Shown piece by piece: positions 58,207 through 64,000 of a stretch of 64,000 nucleotides of DNA; within the stretch, counting starts at the first letter, position 1, and the number at the start of each line of letters is the position of its first letter. A model generated the notes under the pieces. That model ran no database searches and was not told the DNA's origin. It worked only from the letters and a program-made list of their open reading frames with translations. Origin of the DNA: JAMXLO01 sp963818775 (GTDB lineage Bacteria > Pseudomonadota > Alphaproteobacteria > Acetobacterales > Acetobacteraceae); the NCBI GenBank assembly GCA_963818775.1, contig CAWFUF010000034.1, positions 1-64,000 on the forward strand. The letters are read 5' to 3'. The position numbers and the translations under genes were made by a program.

Positions 58207-58640
58207 TCAGATTGCCGCAGTTGGCTTATAGATCCCGACGACGTCTGGCGTTCCCCATTTTGACTTCAGGGCGGCGCCGCCGAGTGAAACTGCCGCATTG
58301 ACCTCATTGATGTCTTCTCTCAGCCAATCAGCGAACGGTTGATAGAAGTCTGATTCCTTAATCTTCACGCCCGTCTGTGTGGTTTGCTCTGTGATCGCGC
58401 TAATGGCCGGTTCGGCGCCAGCTTTTGCGGCTGGCATAAAGAGGCCGCGGCCGGTTTGGTGACCTCGTCCGGAAAGATCTCTTCGAGATTCCACATCTTC
58501 CATTGGATGTCTTTTTCAGGAGTTGCTGGGTTTTTCTGATGGATCTGCTTCCAGAGCGGTGTGAATCGGATTCCTCCAGGGCTAGCAAGCACGATGGTCC
58601 GCGCCAATTCCCTGATCTGCTTTTCTGTCAGTTTGGCCAT
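58207..58640 (-). pseudogene. Small restriction-endonuclease-like protein, frameshifted
   Basis: The minus strand from ATG 58640 reads MAKLTEKQIRELARTIVLAS, a winged-helix-like N-terminus, on to WNLEEIFPDEVTKPA. After a one-base shift near 58450 it continues GLFMPAAKAGAEPAISAITE, then YQPFADWLREDINEVN and SKWGTPDVVGIY, ending at 58207. The GTPDVVG end resembles the catalytic strand of PD-(D/E)XK nucleases, and the protein stops right after it, so both a frameshift and a C-terminal truncation are likely. Possibly a relic of a defence gene. Confidence 0.5.
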
Positions 58641-59034
58641 TGCTCTATGCGCTCCCGGCGTGGGAAAGTACAGCCATTCAATAAACCTGGGCAACAACTG
58701 CGCGGCATGCCGCCATGAATGAAATCCACACCCGCATCTATGTCGGCCACAATCGTCGCGTTACTCGCACTGCATCGGTAGACATCCCGGCCAGTGAGCA
58801 CAGGCCGTTATCATTGTGGCGGCGGCTGTCATTCGCCAAACGGCCGAGAGTACATTTGATCCGACCCTTGCGGCGGTTGTAGTCGTCAGCGTGTTCTCAT
58901 GGTTGGGGCAACCCCGTCATGCCCGCGAACACGAGCGTCCGGTTGCGAATTACGGGCAGCTGCGTGCCTTACGCTGTTTTCGCCCACATGGCGAAACAGG
59001 TCGGTCCCACAGCGGTTGGCCAGCGCGCCGGCGA
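58641..59034. other. Intergenic, no gene recognised
   Basis: About 390 bp. One short plus-strand ORF of 54 codons (from about 58715) has no recognisable features. No hairpin followed by a T-run was seen after the Rieske oxygenase gene. Confidence 0.35.
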
Positions 59035-60348
59035 CTACTCCGCCGCATCTCGCCAGCCCGCCGACCGCTGCACATGCTGCATCCGGTCGCGATAGGCCGC
59101 CTGCCAGTCGTCCGCCGCCAGCACCGCCTCACCGCTGCGCACCTGCCGGAAGATTTCCGGCTGATCCACACAGGGCGGCGCAGCGCTCTTCTCATGCAAC
59201 GCCCGCGCCGCCATCAGCAGCCGACGCCGCGTGCGCGTGATCATCTGATCACTCGGCGCCAGGTGCTCGAACGAATGATCGATGATCTCGCCCATGCTCT
59301 CGGTGATCGCCTGGTCCTGCATCGCGATATGCGTAATGCCGGTATAGATCACGTCGCTGCGCTGCGCCTCGCGATCGATCAAGTAATCGTTCGCCGCATT
59401 CTGCACCGGACGCCAGCGGCCGTACCAGTCGGTGCTGTTCGCCTGAAGCTCCGGCGCCGGCGTCGAGCCTGGGATCGAAGCGCCGCCCGCCAATGCCGCC
59501 GAGCGCGACGCCTGCTTCCACGAGAAGCCGACGAACATCACATGCGTGTCGTCCATCGGCACCCAGGCACGCGCGATCACGCGATCCATGAAGTCGCCCT
59601 GTGGGATGAAGGTCCAGAACGGGAAGGCGAAATGTGCAAACCGCCAATAGGTCCTGTCGTCCTCGGCCGCACGATAGGCACAGTACATCGTGCCCCAGTC
59701 AGTGTCGGTTACATGATAGTCCGGGGCGCGATTGCTGACCTGGTACATCAGCCAGTTGTCCGGATCGACCTGCTCGGGCTGCACGGAGCCGACATGCAGC
59801 CAACTGAAATGCGAGGTGTCGATGTCGCCTTCGAGCGCCTGCAGCCAGTTGCATTCGCGCTGAGTGAACGTGATGGAAAGGTCGCTCTCCGGCAGCAGCG
59901 TCGCCTCGATCTCCGGCATCGGCGGCGCAGCTTCGCGCGCGCCCATATAGACCCAGATCACGCCGGCCCGCTCGACCACCTTGTAGGCCTTCGCGTGCAC
60001 CTTTTCGCGAAAATCCTGCTCCGGCGGCAGGTTCGGCATGTCGATGCAGTTGCCCTCGGCGTCGAACTTCCAGCCGTGGTAGACACAGCGAATGCCGCCC
60101 TGCTCGTTCCTCCCGTAGAACAGCGATGCGCAGCGATGCGGGCAGCGATGGTCCATGACACCCACGCGACCCGTGTGGTCGCGGAACGCGATCAGCTTCT
60201 CGCCCAGCAGCATCAGCCGCAGCGGATCGCCGCCCGCGACAAGCTCCGAGGACTTCGCGGCAGGCAACCAGTACTGCCGCATCAGGTCGCCCATCATGGT
60301 GCCTGGACCGACCCGCGTGAGCTGTTCACTTTCGATCGCGTTTGTCAT
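59035..60348 (-). CDS. Rieske non-heme iron oxygenase, alpha subunit (phthalate-dioxygenase type)
   Basis: 437 residues. The Rieske centre is CPHRC (about residue 70) with CVYHGWKF about 20 residues later. The mononuclear iron site is ALEGDIDTSHFSWLH, supplying the two-histidine part of the facial triad. The size and the NWLQALEGDIDTSH wording match the single-component-alpha phthalate 4,5-dioxygenase/vanillate-type group. It hydroxylates or demethylates an aromatic ring and needs a separate reductase, which is not encoded nearby. The IS701-like element begins 95 bp upstream of its start. Confidence 0.9.
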   Translation of the reverse strand: MTNAIESEQLTRVGPGTMMGDLMRQYWLPAAKSSELVAGGDPLRLMLLGEKLIAFRDHTGRVGVMDHRCPHRCASLFYGRNEQGGIRCVYHGWKFDAEGNCIDMPNLPPEQDFREKVHAKAYKVVERAGVIWVYMGAREAAPPMPEIEATLLPESDLSITFTQRECNWLQALEGDIDTSHFSWLHVGSVQPEQVDPDNWLMYQVSNRAPDYHVTDTDWGTMYCAYRAAEDDRTYWRFAHFAFPFWTFIPQGDFMDRVIARAWVPMDDTHVMFVGFSWKQASRSAALAGGASIPGSTPAPELQANSTDWYGRWRPVQNAANDYLIDREAQRSDVIYTGITHIAMQDQAITESMGEIIDHSFEHLAPSDQMITRTRRRLLMAARALHEKSAAPPCVDQPEIFRQVRSGEAVLAADDWQAAYRDRMQHVQRSAGWRDAAE

Positions 60349-60442
60349 GGCATCTCTCCCTGCCCGTCATGGTCAGCCTACAGTTTGCTGCTGACAAGCC
60401 CTCTGCCGGCGGGTTGGTAGCTGTGCGGCTGCTACCCACTGC

Positions 60443-61994
60443 GCCTAAGCTCGACTTTCCGCAATTTCATCGGACTGGCCGGTCAGGTCATAGCCCGGAA
60501 GACATCCACATAGGCGACGAAGCCGAATGCGTCCGTGCGTGCTGTGACTCTTGCACGACCGGGGTGACTCGATTCTACGGATTCGATGAGACACCACCGC
60601 ATCGAATCGGCGACCGCCCATCCAACAGTGCCGACAATCCTTGTATCGTGGCTGGCGGTTTTCCGACCGTGCTTCACCGCACCGGTCTGGAACCATATCC
60701 TGGTGCTGGTCAGCGGCGCCGTGCTGGCACCCGGCAAGCGCACCGTCACCCAGACGCTGCGCGTCATGGGGTTGGCGGATCATCCTGGTTTCGGCCGCTA
60801 CCACGAAGTGCTCAACCGGGCGCGTTGAGACGCCCGCGACGTTGCACGCCGGTTATTACTCCATCTCCTGGCGACGCTGTCGCCCAGCGGCGAGGTGGTC
60901 ATCGGCATCGACGATACCATCGAGCGGCGTTGGGGGAGCAAAATCAAGGCACGCGGCATCTATCGCGACGCGGTGCGATCGTCGCATGGCCACTTCGTCA
61001 AGACCAGCGGTCTACGCTGGTTGTCACTGGCGGTGATGTTGCCGGTCCCGTTTGCCGGCCGGCGCTGGGCCTTACCGTTCCTGACGGTGCTGGCGCCGTC
61101 GGCGCGCTGGAGCGAGGCACAAGGGAAGCGGCACAAAGCCCTGACCGACTGGGCAAAGCAGGCGATCCTGCAAACCAAACGCTGGCTGTCGGATCGCCGT
61201 GTGGTGGTGGTCGCCGACAGCGGTTTCTCGGCCTTGGAACTCATCGCCGCTGTACGTCGGTACGTCTGCTTCATCACCAGGCTGCGTCTTGACGCCAGTT
61301 TGTTCGAGCCGGCACCAAAACGCCGGAAAGGTCAAATGGGACGGCCTGCACTGAAAGGCAAACGCCGGCCCAAGCTCAACGCTGTACTCACTGACCCAAA
61401 AACTGTATGGACATCCGTCTTGCTGACTGAATGGTACGGTGGTCAGACCCGCAAGCTCGAGTATGTCTGCGGAACCGCCGTCTGGTATCACAACGGCATG
61501 CCCCCGGCTGCGATCCGTTGGGTGTTGGTGCGCGATCCGTCCGGCCAGCGTGACCCGCAGGCGTTTCTTTGCACCGACCTCGGCCTCGAACCCACCGCGA
61601 TCCTCAAGTGCTTCGTGTGCCGTTGGCAGATCGAGACAACCTTTCAAGAGGCACGCGAACATCTGGGCGTTGAGACGCAGCGGCAATGGTCGGACCTGGC
61701 TATCCTGCGCACCACACCCGCGCTGCTCGGCCTCTACTCTCTGGTGACCGTCTGGGCGCAGGGTTTAACGCAGTATCCCAGCACCGTTGTCCGCCCCCAC
61801 CCCGCCTGGTACAACAAACGCCAACCGACCTTGAGCGACGCGATCGCCGCCGTCCGGCGCGTCTTGTGGTCACCGCCGAGTTTTTCCATTTCCCGGTCGG
61901 GCTCCGAGCGCACAGAAATTCCGGTCACCTTGCTAAATCGATTCGTCGAGACTTTATGTCTCGCCGCCTGAATTGCAGAAAGCCGAGCTTAGCC
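60443..61994 (+). mobile_element. IS701-like insertion sequence
   Basis: Bounded by 24-bp terminal inverted repeats, 60443-60466 and 61971-61994, agreeing at 21 of 24 positions (core CTAAGCTCG...CTTTC.GCAATT). The element is 1552 bp with one transposase frame. No convincing target duplication is visible at its ends. Confidence 0.65.
60586..61971 (+). pseudogene. IS701/IS4-like transposase with an in-frame stop
   Basis: The N-terminal part has FRPCFTAPVWNHILVLVSGA and APGKRTVTQTLRVMGLADH. TGA at 60826-60828 interrupts LNRAR-stop-DARDVARRLLLHLL, where relatives have tryptophan, and the same frame continues. The DDE core follows: VIGIDDTIERRWG, ARGIYRDAVRSSHGHF, VVVVADSGFSALEL, and CRWQIETTFQEAREHLG with the catalytic Glu. 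A single TGG to TGA change explains the break. The second half alone would be an internal ORF from 60895. Confidence 0.75.
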
Positions 61995-62002
61995 GATGTG
62001 GT

Positions 62003-63653
62003 GTAACAGGGGCAAAAGCCCGGGCAAGGGTTGATTTTTTGGGTTGCGGCGACACGGGGCAGTTTGATTCAAGCTGGTTGTGACCGCCCCAGCCGAGATT
62101 TCTGGCCTGTCGAACGCGGAGCTTCAGCAGCTTGTGCTGAAGCTGCTGGGCGAGAACACGGAACAGAAGCGAGCTATCGTGGAGTTGCGCGAGGAGATTG
62201 CGCAACTGAAGGGCTTGAAAGGTCGCCCCGATATCAAGCCGAGTGGCATGGAGCAGGGAACGACGCCTGAGCGGAGGGACATGCGTGCCGGCCGGCGCGG
62301 CCGCGGCAAGGTGACGCCATGGGTCAGCGTCGAGGAGACGCTGCTTTCGTTGGAGGTCCCGCCGGGTTCCCGCTTCAAGGGATACGAGGATTTCGTGGTG
62401 CAGGATGTTGTGCTGCGGGTTCGGACCATCCGCTATCGCCGCGAGCGCTGGGTTACGCCGGATGGATGGACGGTGATTGCGCCGTTGCCACCTGGTGTGA
62501 CGGGCCATTTCGGGCCGGAGCTGCGCCGTTTCGTGCTGGCGCAATACCACCAGGGGCAGGTCACGGTGCCCCGGTTGGTGGAGCAACTGCGGACGATCGG
62601 CGTTGCCATTTCGAAGCGGCAGGTGATGCGGCTGCTGATCGCTGGGCAGGACGAATTCCTCGCGGAGGCGCAGGATGTGTTGCGTGCCGGGTTGCGGACC
62701 GCCAGCTGGATCACCGTGGACGATACCGGCGCACGGCATAAGGCCGGCAATGGCTTCTGCAGGCAGATCGGCAACGACAACTTTGCCTGGTTCGGCACGA
62801 CCAACAGTAAGAGCCGATTGAATTTCCTCGCGTTGCTGCGTGCCGGACACACTGATTACGTGATCAACGATGCCGCGCTGAGCTATATGCGCGAGCGAGC
62901 GCTCTCCGAGCCCGTCATCGGCCGCCTCGCAGCACACACGGACAAGCAGTTTGCCGATCCCGCGGCTTGGCAAGCGCATCTTGAGCAGCTTGGGATTACG
63001 CAGCTGGCGGTGACACCCAACCCGATGCGGATCGCGACCGAAGGCGCGCTGTGGGGCAGCATTCAGGGGCACGGTTTTCTGCAAGAGGGAGTGATTGTCA
63101 GCGACGACGCCGGCCAATTCTCTGTCGGCAAACATGCGCTGTGCTGGATCCATGCGGAGAGACTGGTACACAAGCTTGACACGTTCACCGACCACCAGCG
63201 TGCCGCCCAGCAGCTTGTGCGCTCGCTGATCTGGCAGCTCTACGCGGCGGCGTGGCCAGCTCAGCGCACGGTTCGACTATATCTTCTGCCGCCACACCGG
63301 CTTCGTCACTCTTGATCGCCTGCTGCAGCGGTTGCACGCCAATCACACCGAGTTGTTGGCCGTGCTCGACCATCCGCACATTCCGTTGCACACGAACGGC
63401 TCGGAGAACGACATCCGCTGTCAGGTGACCAAACGCAAAGTCAGCGGTGGCACCCGCAGCGACATCGGTCGCGACTGCCGCGACGCCTTCCTCGGGCTGG
63501 CCAAGACTTGCGCCAAGATGGGCATCGCTTTCTGGGATTATCTCGGCAGCAGGCTCGCCATCCCAGGTCAACCAATCGTCCCGAGCCTGGCAGACATCAT
63601 CCATTGCCGCGGACAGCCAGCGTAACCCTCGCCCGGGCTTTTGCCCCTGTTAC
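62003..63653 (+). mobile_element. IS66-family insertion sequence
   Basis: Inverted ends GTAACAGGGGCAAAAGCCCG (from 62003) and its mirror at 63622-63653 agree at 29 of about 30 positions and start with the GTAA typical of IS66. Flanking 8-mers CGATGTGG (61994-62001) and CTATGTGG (63654-63661) are probable target-site duplicates with one mismatch. It is inserted within 10 bp of the right end of the IS701-like element. Confidence 0.75.
62080..63625 (+). pseudogene. IS66-family transposase, small deletion plus frameshift
   Basis: GTG start. A leucine-rich coiled coil (LKLLGENTEQKRAIVELREEI), then GRPDIKPSGME and the DDE core with TASWITVDDTGARH and VIVSDDAGQF. CWIHAERLVHKLDTF precedes a break near 63240. 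There about 30 bp appear to be missing and the frame changes, resuming at RRRGQLSARFDYIF through HTNGSENDIRCQVTKRKVSGG to the stop at 63625. The protein would not be made at full length. Confidence 0.75.
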
Positions 63654-63685
63654 CTATGTGGCGAGGTAAGTTACTGAATTCATTA

Positions 63686-63757
63686 TGCTGCTGGTCAGGA
63701 TTGAACTGACGACCTCCCCCTTACCAAGGGGGTGCTCTACCACTGAGCTACAGCAGC
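63686..63757 (-). tRNA. tRNA-Thr (GGT)
   Basis: 72 nt without encoded CCA. The acceptor GCTGCTG pairs with CAGCAGC, D-arm GCTCAGTGGTAGAGC, anticodon stem CCCCC/GGGGG with loop TTGGTAA (anticodon GGT), and T arm GTCAGTTCAATCCTGAC. It lies 32 bp beyond the right end of the IS66 element. Confidence 0.95.
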
Positions 63758-63867
63758 GCCGAGGCGAGACTGGCTGATCTCCTAGCGTTTCGAGCGGAAG
63801 GACGCAAGCTGATCACCGCTTGGACACCTGGGAAGCTCGCTGCGATTGGGTCGGCCCGTCTGATCGG

Positions 63868-63942
63868 TCAAGCCGCGAGACGGTTACCGACATGCTGCCG
63901 CATCGAGCCGCACCGCCCGAGTCCAATGAAGCCGATCTTCAT
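63868..63942 (-). pseudogene. 5' stub of an NAD(P)-binding dehydrogenase
   Basis: ATG 63940-63942 is preceded by AAGGAG. The product starts MKIGFIGLGRCGSM, the glycine-rich Rossmann start of 6-phosphogluconate/3-hydroxyisobutyrate dehydrogenases. It runs into a stop after 24 codons, and no other frame continues the fold. It is probably a truncated remnant. Confidence 0.35.
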
Positions 63943-64000
63943 GTTCCGTGCTCCTTACCGACGCTGTGGCAAATCGCTCGTCGAGCTGGGCGTATCGCGC

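Noticed and set aside
58816..60420. 534-codon plus-strand ORF
   Set aside because: Lies opposite the Rieske oxygenase, whose cluster motifs are clear; the plus frame has no recognisable fold.

Overview
The window is GC-rich DNA. From about 4.0 kb to the end it reads like an alphaproteobacterium of the Acetobacteraceae/Rhodospirillales type: large acyl-CoA dehydrogenase, amidohydrolase, isocitrate-lyase-fold and NMT1-type transporter content, lepA next to tRNA-Ser(GGA), and DUF1491. The first 4.0 kb (SAM methyltransferase, TetR, type-I sulfatase) looks actinobacterial. It joins the rest inside the sulfatase gene, at about 4018, directly beside a long imperfect foldback (4107-5190). This join is either a transfer scar or, more probably, a chimeric, error-prone piece of assembly. 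No taxonomic search could be run; the affiliation is judged from protein style.

Layout. 0.4-4.0 kb: methyltransferase and TetR, divergent around two copies of a 14-bp operator, then a broken sulfatase. 4.0-5.6 kb: foldback, the 3' end of an IS630 transposase and a hypothetical gene. 5.6-13.0 kb: a catabolic locus of two acyl-CoA dehydrogenases and an amidohydrolase on minus, facing a GMC oxidoreductase, a CurA-like reductase and an isocitrate-lyase-fold enzyme on plus. 13.1-14.6 kb: LuxR-type regulator and a small protein. 14.7-22.6 kb: a tightly overlapping operon of transglutaminase-DUF2126, permuted ATP-grasp/alpha-E fusion, two more transglutaminases and a small membrane protein, i.e. a predicted peptide-ligation/tagging system without the Anbu protease in view. 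22.5-28.6 kb: polyamine-type ABC transporter lacking an ATPase, MlrC-like M81 peptidase, MFS carrier. 28.7-34.9 kb: small secreted and micro-membrane proteins, VIT1-type transporter, pgi, GH13 glycosidase, GFA protein. 34.9-37.8 kb: sulfatase with its formylglycine-generating enzyme. 38.4-38.8 kb: a decayed paralogue of the C-terminus of the large gene at 41.6 kb.

39.4-45.0 kb: lepA, tRNA-Ser(GGA), then a 1135-residue SIR2-STAND-TPR protein, a strong anti-phage defence candidate. 45.1-50.2 kb: a decayed island (CBS-domain protein, multicopper oxidase, OprB-like porin, sensor kinase), every gene frameshifted. 50.2-60.3 kb: intact metabolic genes (aspartoacylase-like deacylase, GNAT, a 22-codon ORF with a 17-nt perfect anti-SD complement, MaoC, DUF1491, NMT1-type ABC transporter, LysR with a divergent isocitrate-lyase-fold gene, TauE, Rieske oxygenase). 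60.4-63.7 kb: two adjacent insertion sequences, both with broken transposases, ending at tRNA-Thr(GGT).

Main points for follow-up: the SIR2-STAND-TPR gene and its decayed paralogue, the transglutaminase/ATP-grasp/alpha-E operon, the extended-SD microgene, and the suspicious junction and foldback at 4.0-5.2 kb.
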